13,750 nucleotides of DNA from Frankiales bacterium (GCA_025464915.1 JAODNF010000227.1:1-13750), one strand, 5' to 3'; positions 6,136 to 13,750 are shown, counted from the first letter of the stretch. Numbers and translations: made by a program. Notes: generated by a model from the letters alone, not told the origin.

Positions 6136-7701
6136 TCAGAAGCGGGCGGTCGCGCCCTTGGACGTGTACCTGAAGCAGGAGCAGTCGGTGAAGAACGCCA
6201 GGTCGCGGGCCGAGCTCGAGACGAACAGGTGCGAGGGCGTCAGCGCCGCGTTGCCGAAGGAGACGGCCGTGCTGAAGTGCGGAGCGACTGTCAGGGCGCC
6301 CCGGTAGATCGCGTCCGAGCGCAGGCCGCCGCCGGCCTTGGCGCCCTCGATGGTCAGCAGGATCGAGTCACATGCGGCGAGGGCGAACAGCAGGGCGGTG
6401 CGCTTGCCGGAGAAGTTCTGTCCGGCGGCCTTGTTGAGGGCGAGGCAGGTGGACTCGCCCTTTCCGGTGATGCCGGGGTCGTTGCTGTCGCTGACGTCGT
6501 AGGCCGGCGCCCAACCGATGCCGAGGGCCCCGTTGTTCGCGCCCTTCGGCGAGAGCGACTCGAGGTTCGTGTAAGGGTCGTTGTAGGTGCTGATGCCGTA
6601 GCGCGGCTTGTACTGCTGGGTCTGCGCCGAGTTCTGGAAGGCAGTCAGCTCGAGGTCCGCCACGATGATGTGGTCGACGTTGTTGCCGTTGAAGTACTGC
6701 ACCGACGAGTTCTGCCCCTGCGACGCGTCCGTCCACTGGTAGACGAGGGCGCCGGGGTAACCGGCCGAGGCGAGGGCGTCCTTGATCTCGGCGGCAACGC
6801 GCGTGCCGGCCGGCGTCGTGCTCGTCAGGATGCCCAGCTTGGGGGCCTTGCCGCTCTTGGCCTGGCCGAGTCGCTGGTCCCAGCCGCCGAACCAGCCCTC
6901 AGCCTTGAGCCTCGAGACGAGGACCGGCGCGAGCTTGTCCCAGGCCACCATGGTCGACATGTAGTAGGTCCCGGCGTACGCCTGGATCGCCTTGCTGTCG
7001 AGCATCGCGGACCCGGCGCTGAAGATCGGGACGTGCGCCTTCGCGAAGCACGCGCGCATGTTCTCGGTGTCGAGGGTGGTCACCGGGCTGTAGACCGCGA
7101 TCACCTTGCGGTCCTGGGTGAAGTCGGTGCAGGCCTCGAGGCCCACCTTCACCGGGTCCGCAGCGACGTCGGCCGTCTTCGTGTCGCGGAAGAGCATCTT
7201 GACCTTGCGGCCGAGCAGCCCGCCGTGCTTGTTGACGTAGTCGGCGACCGCGTTCGCGTCGGCCTCCAGGTCGCCGGGGTCCAGGTTGATGCCGAGGCCT
7301 CCCGCGACGGTGTGCAGGTCGTTCACGGTGAGCGCGCCGATGTAGACCGTGGTCTTGTCCCAGCCGGGACCGGTCGGAGGGATGGCGGACGCCGACGCCG
7401 TGCTTCCGGTGGTGGAACCGGGTAGGGCCACGCCGGTCGTACCGCTCGTGGCTCCCGACGAGCCACCCGCAGCCGTCGAGGCGCCGCCCGTGGTCGTTCC
7501 CGGCAGAGCCACCCCCGTCGACGTGCTGCCCGAGGGCGTGGTCGCCCCTGTCGTACCGCCGCTGGTGCTGCCGGCCAGGCCACCGTCACCGGCCGAGCCC
7601 ACCTGCGACTGCTGGGACAGCGGGACGGTCGTGCCGCAGGCTGCGCTCAGGGCGATCGCAGCGACTGCGAGGGCAAGACGAAGGGAACCGCGGTGGGGCA
7701 T
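6136..7701 (-). CDS. Substrate-binding lipoprotein, branched-chain amino acid ABC transporter type (Peripla_BP_6-like)
   Basis: A 521-residue exported protein that resembles LivK-type binding proteins. The N-terminus (MPHRGSLRLALAVAAIA, then LSAAC) is a lipoprotein signal peptide, with Cys22 the likely lipidated residue. Residues 23-112 form a Gly/Ser/Thr linker holding two near copies of GVALPG(T/S)TTG at 63-72 and 90-99. The bilobed binding domain follows from about 117 (VYIGALTVND), with the typical NKHGGLLGRKV and a later region ending YGISTYNDPY. The last 30 residues contain a DCSC cysteine pair. The ATG at 7701 is chosen because it places the signal peptide at the N-terminus; the frame stays open 18 codons further up, but that start would fall in the loop of the terminator-like hairpin. 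No permease or ATPase genes are next to it, so it may serve a distant transporter or act as a sensor. The ligand is unknown. Confidence 0.88.
   Translation of the reverse strand: MPHRGSLRLALAVAAIALSAACGTTVPLSQQSQVGSAGDGGLAGSTSGGTTGATTPSGSTSTGVALPGTTTGGASTAAGGSSGATSGTTGVALPGSTTGSTASASAIPPTGPGWDKTTVYIGALTVNDLHTVAGGLGINLDPGDLEADANAVADYVNKHGGLLGRKVKMLFRDTKTADVAADPVKVGLEACTDFTQDRKVIAVYSPVTTLDTENMRACFAKAHVPIFSAGSAMLDSKAIQAYAGTYYMSTMVAWDKLAPVLVSRLKAEGWFGGWDQRLGQAKSGKAPKLGILTSTTPAGTRVAAEIKDALASAGYPGALVYQWTDASQGQNSSVQYFNGNNVDHIIVADLELTAFQNSAQTQQYKPRYGISTYNDPYTNLESLSPKGANNGALGIGWAPAYDVSDSNDPGITGKGESTCLALNKAAGQNFSGKRTALLFALAACDSILLTIEGAKAGGGLRSDAIYRGALTVAPHFSTAVSFGNAALTPSHLFVSSSARDLAFFTDCSCFRYTSKGATARF
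7405..7518 (-). repeat. Internal repeat in the lipoprotein linker
   Basis: Two 11-codon copies, at 7486-7518 and 7405-7437, encode T-GVALPG-T/S-TTG with a Gly/Ser/Thr spacer between them. The copies lie in the flexible linker between the lipidated cysteine and the binding domain and look like an intragenic duplication. Confidence 0.7.
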
Positions 7702-7742
7702 GACCCCACTGTGGTCCGTTTCGCCCGTGTCGCGCCATGTGA

Positions 7743-7764
7743 CGATCCCCCACAAGGGGGACCG
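7743..7764 (-). terminator. Hairpin downstream of glmS, possible terminator or attenuator
   Basis: In minus-strand RNA the sequence forms a 9-bp stem, CGGUCCCCC against GGGGGAUCG, closed by a UUGU loop. One pair is a G-U wobble, which becomes an A-C mismatch if the plus strand is transcribed, so the structure favours minus-strand RNA. It starts 17 bases past the glmS stop and is not followed by a U-run, as is common for actinobacterial terminators. It separates glmS from the lipoprotein gene. Confidence 0.6.
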
Positions 7765-7781
7765 GACGACGGGTGGAGCCC

Positions 7782-9608
7782 CTACTCGACGGTGACGGAC
7801 TTCGCGAGGTTGCGCGGCTGGTCGACGTCGAGGCCGCGAGCGCGGGCGATCTCGGCCGACAGCACCTGCATCGGGACGATCGTGAGCAACGGCGTGAGCA
7901 GTGACTTGGTGTCCGGGATGCGGATGACCGTGTCGGCGTAGGGGGTCACGCTCTCGTCGCCATCGGTCGCGATGACGATGGTGCGGGCGCCGCGGGCGCG
8001 GACCTCCTGCACGTTGTTGACCAGCTTGGCCTGCAGCGCGTGCCGCGGAGCCAGGACCACGACGGGCGTGCCCTCCTCGATCAGGGCGATCGGCCCGTGC
8101 TTGATCTCGCCGGCCGGGAAGCCCTCGGCGCTGATGTAGGCGAGCTCCTTGAGCTTCAGCGCGCCCTCGAGGGCCATCGGGTAGCCGACGTGCCTGCCGA
8201 GGAACAGCACCCGCTCGGCGTCCTGGAGCTCGCGGGCGAGCTGGCGGACCGGACCCATCCGGTCGAGGACCTCCTGGATCAGGTCGGGCATCTCGAGCAG
8301 GTCGGCCAGGTGCGCCCGTACCTCGTCGGTGTCGCGGGTGCCGCGCACCTGCGCCAGGTAGAGGCCCACGACGTAGACGGCGGCGAGCTGGGCCATCACG
8401 GCCTTCGTCGACGCCACCGCGACCTCGGGCCCGCCGCGCGTGTAGAACACGGCGTCTGCCTCACGGCTCACCGTCGAGCCGACCGTGTTGGTGACGGCGA
8501 GGACCCACGCCTTCTGGGCGCGGGCGTGCCGGAGCGCCTCGAGGGTGTCGGCGGTCTCGCCGCTCTGGCTGATCGCGATGACCAGCGTGCTGCGACCGAC
8601 GACCGGGTCGCGGTAGCGGAACTCGCTCGCCATCTCGACCTGTACCGGCAGCCGGCACCAGCGCTCGATGGCGTACTTGCCGACCAGTCCCGAGTGGTAC
8701 GAGGAGCCGCAGGCGATGATGACGACCTGCTCGATCTGACGGATGTCGTCGTCGCTCATCGACAGCTCGTCGAGGTGCAGCAGGCCGTCCTCCTGCATGC
8801 GGCCGCCGAGCGTCTCGCGCACGGCGGCGGGCTGCTCCTCGATCTCCTTGAGCATGAAGAACTCGTGCCCGCCCTTCTCGGCGGCAGCGGTGTCCCAGTC
8901 GACGTGGTAGGTCTCACCGTCCACGACCGTGCCGCCGAGGTCGGTCACGACGACGCCGGAGCGGCGCACTTCGACGACCTGGTCCTGGTCGACGGCCCGC
9001 GCCTCGCGGGTGTGGGCGATGAAGGCGGTGACGTCGGACCCCACGAAGTTCTCCCCGTCGCCGAGGCCGATGACCAGCGGCAGGTTGCGGCGGGCAGCGA
9101 CGACCAGATCCGGCTCGTCCTGGTGGGCGACGACGAGGACGAACGAGCCCTCGAGGTCCTTGCAGATGGAGCGGACCGTCGCGGCCAGGTCACCGTCGTA
9201 CCGCTCCTCGACCAGGTGCGCCACGACCTCGGTGTCGGTGTCGGACCGGCGTGCGTGGCCTCGCTCCTCGAGACCGCGCACGAGCACCTCGAAGTTCTCG
9301 ATGGTGCCGTTGTGCACGACGGCGACCTTGCCGGCACAGTCCTGGTGCGGGTGGGCGTTGCGGTCGGTGGGCGGGCCGTGCGTGGCCCAGCGGGTGTGGC
9401 CGATCCCGAGCGTGCCGGCAAGCTCCTTCTCGGAGATGGCCTTCTCGAGGTTCGCGAGCTTGCCGGCCTTGCGCTCGACCAGCAGGTCAGACCCGCTCAG
9501 GATCGCGACCCCGGCGCTGTCGTAGCCGCGGTACTCCAGGCGTCGCAAGCCGCCCAGCACGACCTCGAGGGCCTGCTGCTCACCGACGTAGCCCACGATG
9601 CCGCACAT
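7782..9608 (-). CDS. glmS: Glutamine--fructose-6-phosphate aminotransferase (isomerizing)
   Basis: GlmS makes glucosamine-6-phosphate from fructose-6-phosphate and glutamine, the entry step to UDP-GlcNAc and cell wall synthesis. The 608-residue product is almost exactly the usual length. Cys2, exposed after removal of the initiator Met, is the glutaminase nucleophile in MCGIVGYVG; EYRGYDSAG at 25-33, HTRWATHG at 71-78 and HNGTIEN from 99 complete the amidotransferase domain (1 to about 240). Two SIS sugar-isomerase domains follow, with ACGSSYHSGL and SQSGETADTLEAL in the first and GEIKHGPIALIEEGTPVV in the second. The C-terminus NLAKSVTVE is the conserved tail that closes the active site. The ATG at 9608 lies only 9 bp after the pepN stop, so the gene is probably read from the pepN transcript. 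There is no room for a glmS ribozyme leader. Confidence 0.98.
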   Translation of the reverse strand: MCGIVGYVGEQQALEVVLGGLRRLEYRGYDSAGVAILSGSDLLVERKAGKLANLEKAISEKELAGTLGIGHTRWATHGPPTDRNAHPHQDCAGKVAVVHNGTIENFEVLVRGLEERGHARRSDTDTEVVAHLVEERYDGDLAATVRSICKDLEGSFVLVVAHQDEPDLVVAARRNLPLVIGLGDGENFVGSDVTAFIAHTREARAVDQDQVVEVRRSGVVVTDLGGTVVDGETYHVDWDTAAAEKGGHEFFMLKEIEEQPAAVRETLGGRMQEDGLLHLDELSMSDDDIRQIEQVVIIACGSSYHSGLVGKYAIERWCRLPVQVEMASEFRYRDPVVGRSTLVIAISQSGETADTLEALRHARAQKAWVLAVTNTVGSTVSREADAVFYTRGGPEVAVASTKAVMAQLAAVYVVGLYLAQVRGTRDTDEVRAHLADLLEMPDLIQEVLDRMGPVRQLARELQDAERVLFLGRHVGYPMALEGALKLKELAYISAEGFPAGEIKHGPIALIEEGTPVVVLAPRHALQAKLVNNVQEVRARGARTIVIATDGDESVTPYADTVIRIPDTKSLLTPLLTIVPMQVLSAEIARARGLDVDQPRNLAKSVTVE

Positions 9609-9617
9609 GGGCCCAGG

Positions 9618-12065
9618 CTAGTCCGCGGCCGCCTGCTGAGCGTGCAGCGCGCGCCTGAGGTCATCGCGCTGCTCCAGCACCACGCGCCGGGCACCGGGCG
9701 GCAGGTCGGGGTCCTCCAGCAGCCGTCCCGTGAGCGCTAGCACCCCAGCGTCGACGAGCGTGCTCGGGAACATCCTCGCGGTGAGCGACATGGCGAGGAC
9801 GGGCGAGAGGGTGGCCCAGAGGCGAGGCACGACGTCGACGTACGGCTCGACGAAGGACGTCAGCAACCGGTCCTGGCCGCGCTGCCAGAAGCCGGCACCG
9901 ATCGCGCGCGCCTGCGCGTTCGTGACGCGCCCGCTGGAGAGCCGTTCCCACGCCGTCAGCTTCAGGGTGTGCTCCGGCAGCGCCGCCCGGGCCGCCTCGG
10001 CGTGCAGCTGGCCGGTCGCTGTGCGGTCGGAGGCGAGCTCCCGCTCGATGTCAGGGACCTCGACCTGTCCCAGCGCGGCCGCACGGCGCACCACGAGCCA
10101 GCGGAGCTCGTTGTCGACGGTCAGCCCGTCGGGCACCTCTGTCCCCCGAAGCAGGCCCTGCAGGTGCCGGGCGTCCGTCGTCGCCTGGACAGCCGCCCTG
10201 GCCCGCACCAGCTGCAGGTCAGAGCCGGGATGGATCGTCGACGCCGCCCAGTTGAACCGAGCGAGCCGCGTCATCAGCCCGTCCTGCTCCGCGGGCGGGG
10301 CGTACAGGGAGGCGCTCGTCTGGGCCTGCGCGAGCAGCGTCTCCGCCAGCGACGGGTCGCCCTCGGCAGCCACGGCCGCCAGGACCGTCCGCACGTGGTC
10401 GCGCGCGGGCAGCTCCCCGTCGCGGGTCGCGTCCCACAGCGCACCCCAGCAGAGCGCGCGGGTCAGCGGGTCGGTGACGCGGGCGAGGCCGTTCAGGACC
10501 GTCGACCACGAGCGCTCGTCGAAGCGCAGCTTGGCGAAGGTGAGGTCGCGGTCGTTGACCAGGACCAGGTCAGCCGGCCGAGCACCGGGGACGACGGTCT
10601 CGACGCCCGACACCTCCACCGGCACCCGCTCGCGCAGTGTGATCCCGCTGCCGTCGTCGTCGTAGAGCCCGACCTCGACGACGTGCCGGCGCAGGACGTC
10701 GCCCTGCTGGACGACGACCAGCTGGTCGCCTTCCCAGCGGGGCCGCAAGGTCGCGACCCCGCTCGTCTCGAGCCACTCCTTCGCCCACGGCTCGAGGTCA
10801 CGGCCGCTCGCCGCCTCGAGCTCGACGAGCAGGTCCTTGAGGTCGGTGCTGCCGAAAGCGTGCCGCGCGAGGTAGCTGCGCAGGCCGGCGAAGAACGCTT
10901 CCTGCCCGACGAAGGCAACGAGCTGGCGCAGGACGGAGGCGCCCTTGGCGTAGGAGATCCCGTCGAAGTTGAGCAGGGCCGAGCGGTTGTCCTTCACCTC
11001 CCCCGCGACCGGGTGCGTGGTCGGCAGCTGGTCGGCGCGGTAGCCCCAGGCCTTGCGGCCCAGGCAGAAGTCGGCCCACGCACCGCTGAAGCGGGTGCCC
11101 TCGTCGGTGGTGTGCAGCCCCATGAACTCGGCGAACGACTCGTTGAGCCAGATGCCGTCCCACCAGCGCATCGTGACGAGGTTCCCGAACCACATGTGCG
11201 CCATCTCGTGCGCGATCACCTGCGCCCTGAGCCGCCGCGCGCCCTCGGTGACACGGGACCGGTAGACGAACGACTGGTCGTTGAAGGTGACCATGCCGGG
11301 GTTCTCCATCGCGCCTGCGTTGAACTCCGGGACGAACACCTGGTCGTAGCTGTCGCCGAACGGGTAGCGCGAGCCGAACGCCTGCTGCTGCAGGTCCAAG
11401 CAGTCCGCGGTCACCTGCAGGATCTCGTCGGCGTCGAAGTGCGGCGCGAGGGAGGCCCGGCACCACGCCCCGATCTCGATGCCGTCGTGCCACCGGGTCA
11501 CGCCGTGCCACGGTCCGACCGCGACGCTCAGCATGTACGTCGACAGCGGCGGTGTGACGTCGAAGACGTGCCGCTCGCCGTCGTGGCTGCCGCGTGCGTT
11601 CGACCGGACGACGTCGTCGTCGCCCGCCACGACGGTGAGCCGCATCGGGGCCTTGATGTCGGGCTGGTCGAAGCAGGCGAAGAAGCGCTGCGCGTCGTCG
11701 AGGAAGGCGTTGCCGTACACGTACGCGGCGGAGTCGGCCGGGTCGACGAACCGGTGCAGACCCTCACCGGAACGCGTGTACGCGCACCGCGCCACGACCC
11801 TCACCTCGTGCGGCCCGTGCAGGCCGTCGAGCGCGATCCGGGTCCCTGCCAGCACGAGCGGCGTGGTGCCGTCCAGGTGGGCGTCGACCATCGTCAGGCA
11901 GTCCAGCTCGAGGAACAGCCCCGGCTCGCCCGTGGCGGTGAAGCGGACCGTGGTGGTCGACCAGAACCACACGCCGCCGTGGCTCACGTCGAGATCCACG
12001 TCGTACGAGACCTCTCGCACCGCTGCCGATCGGGCGGAGGCCTCTTGCTGGGTCAGGTTCCGCAC
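9618..12065 (-). CDS. pepN: Aminopeptidase N, M1 family zinc metalloprotease
   Basis: PepN removes N-terminal residues from peptides in the cytoplasm and serves late protein turnover. With the GTG at 12065 the product is 815 residues, near the family's usual length. The exopeptidase motif GAMEN lies at 251-255; the zinc site is HEMAH at 286-290 with Glu309 in LNESFAEF, so the full HExxHx18E pattern is present. Tyr372 in ISYAKGASVL is the expected transition-state stabilising tyrosine. The N-terminal beta domain (1 to about 190) and a C-terminal helical ERAP1-like domain (about 500-815) flank the catalytic part. A TTG at 12071 would add two residues; the frame is open further upstream, but only over the end of the oxidase gene. 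The start NLTQQEASARSA after the GTG agrees with actinobacterial PepN. No signal peptide is seen. Gaps of 22 bp upstream and 9 bp downstream suggest co-transcription. Confidence 0.96.
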   Translation of the reverse strand: MRNLTQQEASARSAAVREVSYDVDLDVSHGGVWFWSTTTVRFTATGEPGLFLELDCLTMVDAHLDGTTPLVLAGTRIALDGLHGPHEVRVVARCAYTRSGEGLHRFVDPADSAAYVYGNAFLDDAQRFFACFDQPDIKAPMRLTVVAGDDDVVRSNARGSHDGERHVFDVTPPLSTYMLSVAVGPWHGVTRWHDGIEIGAWCRASLAPHFDADEILQVTADCLDLQQQAFGSRYPFGDSYDQVFVPEFNAGAMENPGMVTFNDQSFVYRSRVTEGARRLRAQVIAHEMAHMWFGNLVTMRWWDGIWLNESFAEFMGLHTTDEGTRFSGAWADFCLGRKAWGYRADQLPTTHPVAGEVKDNRSALLNFDGISYAKGASVLRQLVAFVGQEAFFAGLRSYLARHAFGSTDLKDLLVELEAASGRDLEPWAKEWLETSGVATLRPRWEGDQLVVVQQGDVLRRHVVEVGLYDDDGSGITLRERVPVEVSGVETVVPGARPADLVLVNDRDLTFAKLRFDERSWSTVLNGLARVTDPLTRALCWGALWDATRDGELPARDHVRTVLAAVAAEGDPSLAETLLAQAQTSASLYAPPAEQDGLMTRLARFNWAASTIHPGSDLQLVRARAAVQATTDARHLQGLLRGTEVPDGLTVDNELRWLVVRRAAALGQVEVPDIERELASDRTATGQLHAEAARAALPEHTLKLTAWERLSSGRVTNAQARAIGAGFWQRGQDRLLTSFVEPYVDVVPRLWATLSPVLAMSLTARMFPSTLVDAGVLALTGRLLEDPDLPPGARRVVLEQRDDLRRALHAQQAAAD

Positions 12066-12087
12066 GGCCAAGACCCTACGGCCCGGC

Positions 12088-13750
12088 TCAGCTGATGCGG
12101 ATCGTCTGCGCGGTGCTCGGCACTCCCTGGGCATCGAGGGCGAACAGCATCCACATGCCAGGCACGAGAACACCGTGGTCGGAGGGCAGCGCGAGGCTCC
12201 ACGCGTTCGTCCCCGTGCCGGTGCCGGTCAGGGCGATACGGCGCTGGTCGGTGTTGATGGAGTGCGTCGAGGAACCCATGCGCACCAGGCTGAAGGACGT
12301 CACCGCGCGGTCTGTGGTGACCGAGAGGGTGCCGCCGGCGGTGCCGTTCGACGGCGCGCTCACGAACGCCGGCCGCGATTTCGGGTTGCCGGCGCTGTCG
12401 AGCAGGTACGGAGGCGTGTAGATCTCGTAGTTCGGGTGCTGCGTGCAGTCGTTGGCGCAGAGCTGACCGCCGCCTGCCATCACGCGGCCGTCCGGCAGGA
12501 GCAGCGCGAACGAGTGGTAGTTGCGAGGCGTGGTCATCGGCGCCATCGCGGTGAACCCACCCGTGCCGGGGTCCCAGAGCTCGGGCGCGAGGACCGAGGT
12601 GGCATCGCTGAACGGCATCGGGTTGTTCTGGCCGCCCACCACGAGGACCTTGCCGTCCGGAAGGACCACGCTGCTCGCGAAGGAGCGGGCGTTCGCCATG
12701 CCGGCGACCTTGGTCACCGTCGGGGTGCTGGTCGTGATGTCGACCGAGTAGGCGTTGCTCGTCGCGGGCGTGCCCTGGTAGTCCGGCGCACCGCCGACGG
12801 TGAGGATCTTGCCCGCGGCGTACATCACGGCGTTGCCGTTCATGGCGTCGCTGTCGTCGCCGCGCAGGCCCGCGGAGCTCCAGCCGCCGCTGCCGGAGGT
12901 GGTCACCCAGTGCATCGCCTTGGACGGGCCGGCCTGGAAGACCGAGCCGTTGCTCCAGGCGAACAGCCACATGTGGTTGTCGCTGCGGAACTCACCGGCG
13001 CTGTCGGCCGTCTCGAACGGCTCGACGGGGACCCCGCTCAGGGTCGTGGAGCTGCCACCGGTGCTGCTCGGCGTCCAGAGCTCGCCGATCTTGCCGCCCA
13101 CGCCCCCGTTCCACGAGCCGCCGAGCGTGAAGACCCGGCCGTCGGAGAGCGTGGCGGCGGCCTGGTAGCCGCGCGGGATCAGGAGTGGCGAGGCGGTCGA
13201 CCAGGTCGACGTGACGGGGTCGTAGATGCTCTGCTTGTCGTCGTTCGAGCCGCCGGCCACGAAGACCGAGCCGTCACCGAGCAGGGTCAGCCCGGGGCAG
13301 AACATGTCGTGCCCGGTCTCGGTCACGGTGCGCTGGCTCACCGCACCGGTCGTCGTGTCGACCGTGGCGGTCTGGGTGAAGCCGTTGGCCCCGCCATAGG
13401 TGTTGCCCGAGTAGGCCGACCAGGTGAGGACCTTGCCGTTGCCGAGCAGCGCGGCAGCGGCCGGGTTGATCGGCAGGCTGATCGGGGCGGACCAGGAGCC
13501 CTGCGTGTCGGGGGAGCTGCTCGTTGTGGCGCTTGCCGTGGGGCTCGCTGTGGGGCTCGCCGTGGCTGTCGCGCTCGCAGTGGGGCTGGCAGTGGGGCTC
13601 GCGGTGGGGCTCGCGGTGGGGCTGGCGGTCGCGGTGGGGGACGGGGCGGGTACGGCGACCGCGGTGCTGGTCAGGTCGATCTCGGCGGCGCTCGTCCACG
13701 GACCGCGGTTGCCGGCCTCGGTGAGGGCAGTGAGCCGGACGTAGCGCCCG
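12088..13750 (-). CDS. Secreted galactose-oxidase-like copper radical oxidase, 5' end cut by window
   Basis: The visible 553 residues are the C-terminal part of a copper radical oxidase that oxidises a primary alcohol or aldehyde with O2, releasing H2O2. Residues 1-29 (GRYVRLTALTEAGNRGPW) are the end of an F5/8-type (CBM32-like) sugar-binding domain; 37-76 is an Ala-Ser-Pro-Thr linker; a kelch propeller fills about 85-440; and a C-terminal immunoglobulin-like domain (YTPPYLLDSAGNPKSRPAF onward) ends IRIS. Compared from memory with fungal galactose oxidase, the cofactor pair Cys228-Tyr272 corresponds to Cys151 and Tyr195, stacking Trp290 to Trp213, and copper ligands Tyr495, His496 and His581 to Tyr411, His412 and His496. 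Arg330, Tyr405, Gln406 and Phe464 match Arg255, Tyr324, Gln325 and Phe380, while Phe194 is Tyr118. Export is expected from the family, although the signal peptide lies outside the window. It could be a galactose, glyoxal or glycan oxidase. Confidence 0.93.
   Translation of the reverse strand, partial: GRYVRLTALTEAGNRGPWTSAAEIDLTSTAVAVPAPSPTATASPTASPTASPTASPTASATATASPTASPTASATTSSSPDTQGSWSAPISLPINPAAAALLGNGKVLTWSAYSGNTYGGANGFTQTATVDTTTGAVSQRTVTETGHDMFCPGLTLLGDGSVFVAGGSNDDKQSIYDPVTSTWSTASPLLIPRGYQAAATLSDGRVFTLGGSWNGGVGGKIGELWTPSSTGGSSTTLSGVPVEPFETADSAGEFRSDNHMWLFAWSNGSVFQAGPSKAMHWVTTSGSGGWSSAGLRGDDSDAMNGNAVMYAAGKILTVGGAPDYQGTPATSNAYSVDITTSTPTVTKVAGMANARSFASSVVLPDGKVLVVGGQNNPMPFSDATSVLAPELWDPGTGGFTAMAPMTTPRNYHSFALLLPDGRVMAGGGQLCANDCTQHPNYEIYTPPYLLDSAGNPKSRPAFVSAPSNGTAGGTLSVTTDRAVTSFSLVRMGSSTHSINTDQRRIALTGTGTGTNAWSLALPSDHGVLVPGMWMLFALDAQGVPSTAQTIRIS
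13522..13641 (-). repeat. Imperfect 12-bp tandem repeats encoding the Ala-Ser-Pro-Thr linker
   Basis: About ten units of four codons (Ala-Ser-Pro-Thr, with Ala-Ser-Ala-Thr and Ala-Thr variants) lie between the sugar-binding domain and the propeller. The unit on the plus strand reads close to GTGGGGCTCGCG. It is a disordered linker, probably a target for O-mannosylation in actinobacteria (inference), and the near-identical units may change number by slippage. Confidence 0.85.

Noticed and set aside
7702..7755. An 18-codon N-terminal extension of the lipoprotein starting at 7755
   Set aside because: It would bury the lipoprotein signal peptide internally and begin inside the loop of the glmS hairpin.
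9609..9617. A glmS ribozyme or other leader regulating glmS
   Set aside because: Only 9 bp separate pepN and glmS, which leaves no room for a leader RNA.
8040..9740. A 566-codon plus-strand open frame opposite glmS
   Set aside because: It is the mirror of the glmS coding frame; the sense product has every conserved GlmS motif at full length.
9969..12095. A 708-codon plus-strand open frame opposite pepN
   Set aside because: It is antisense to a complete M1 aminopeptidase with all catalytic motifs, and the predicted protein is low complexity with no known fold.
12066..12173. An upstream start for pepN that would give 851 residues
   Set aside because: The extra residues overlap the end of the oxidase gene, are Cys/Arg-rich and do not resemble the N-terminus of M1 aminopeptidases.
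13522..13641. A CRISPR-like array
   Set aside because: The units are 12 bp, contiguous without spacers, and encode an in-frame Ala-Ser-Pro-Thr linker.

Overview
The window is GC-rich throughout, densely coding, and shows heavy use of GTG start codons. Its gene content (alr, nnr and acpS run together, M1 aminopeptidase N, an actinobacterial-style alpha/beta hydrolase after alr) points to a high-GC Gram-positive bacterium of the Actinomycetota. I cannot name the genus from sequence alone. Every gene I can support lies on the minus strand. Long plus-strand open frames are antisense shadows caused by high GC at third codon positions.

Layout, in the direction of transcription (from high to low coordinates): (a) 13750-12088, the C-terminal part of a secreted galactose-oxidase-type copper radical oxidase, with the end of an F5/8-type carbohydrate-binding domain, an Ala-Ser-Pro-Thr repeat linker, a kelch propeller and a C-terminal domain. 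(b) 12065-9618, pepN, an M1 zinc aminopeptidase. (c) 9608-7782, glmS, glucosamine-6-phosphate synthase, followed by a hairpin at 7743-7764. (d) 7701-6136, a substrate-binding lipoprotein of the branched-chain amino acid type with a long Gly/Ser/Thr linker and no transporter partners nearby. (e) 6119-5970, a possible 49-residue acidic protein. (f) 5934-1069, a tightly packed block of six genes: acpS, nnr, alr, an alpha/beta hydrolase, a family 4 uracil-DNA glycosylase and tsaE. (g) 1013-1, the N-terminal two thirds of an AMP-forming acyl-CoA ligase, cut by the window edge.

The six-gene block looks like a translationally coupled operon. Three junctions are 4-bp GTGA overlaps, one is an 11-bp overlap and one is a 5-bp gap, and all six genes start with GTG. 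Its products serve housekeeping roles: activation of acyl carrier proteins (AcpS), repair of damaged NAD(P)H (Nnr), D-alanine for peptidoglycan (Alr), uracil removal from DNA (UDG) and the t6A modification of tRNA (TsaE). GlmS supplies amino sugar for the same cell wall that Alr supplies with D-alanine.

Most of the window is ordinary core metabolism. The parts that deserve attention are the copper oxidase, which keeps all the radical-site residues known from fungal galactose oxidase yet sits only 22 bp from pepN and then glmS; the orphan lipoprotein; and the uracil-DNA glycosylase placed between the hydrolase and tsaE. I found no RNA genes, insertion sequences, CRISPR arrays or prophage parts, and no clear sign of a wholly new system.
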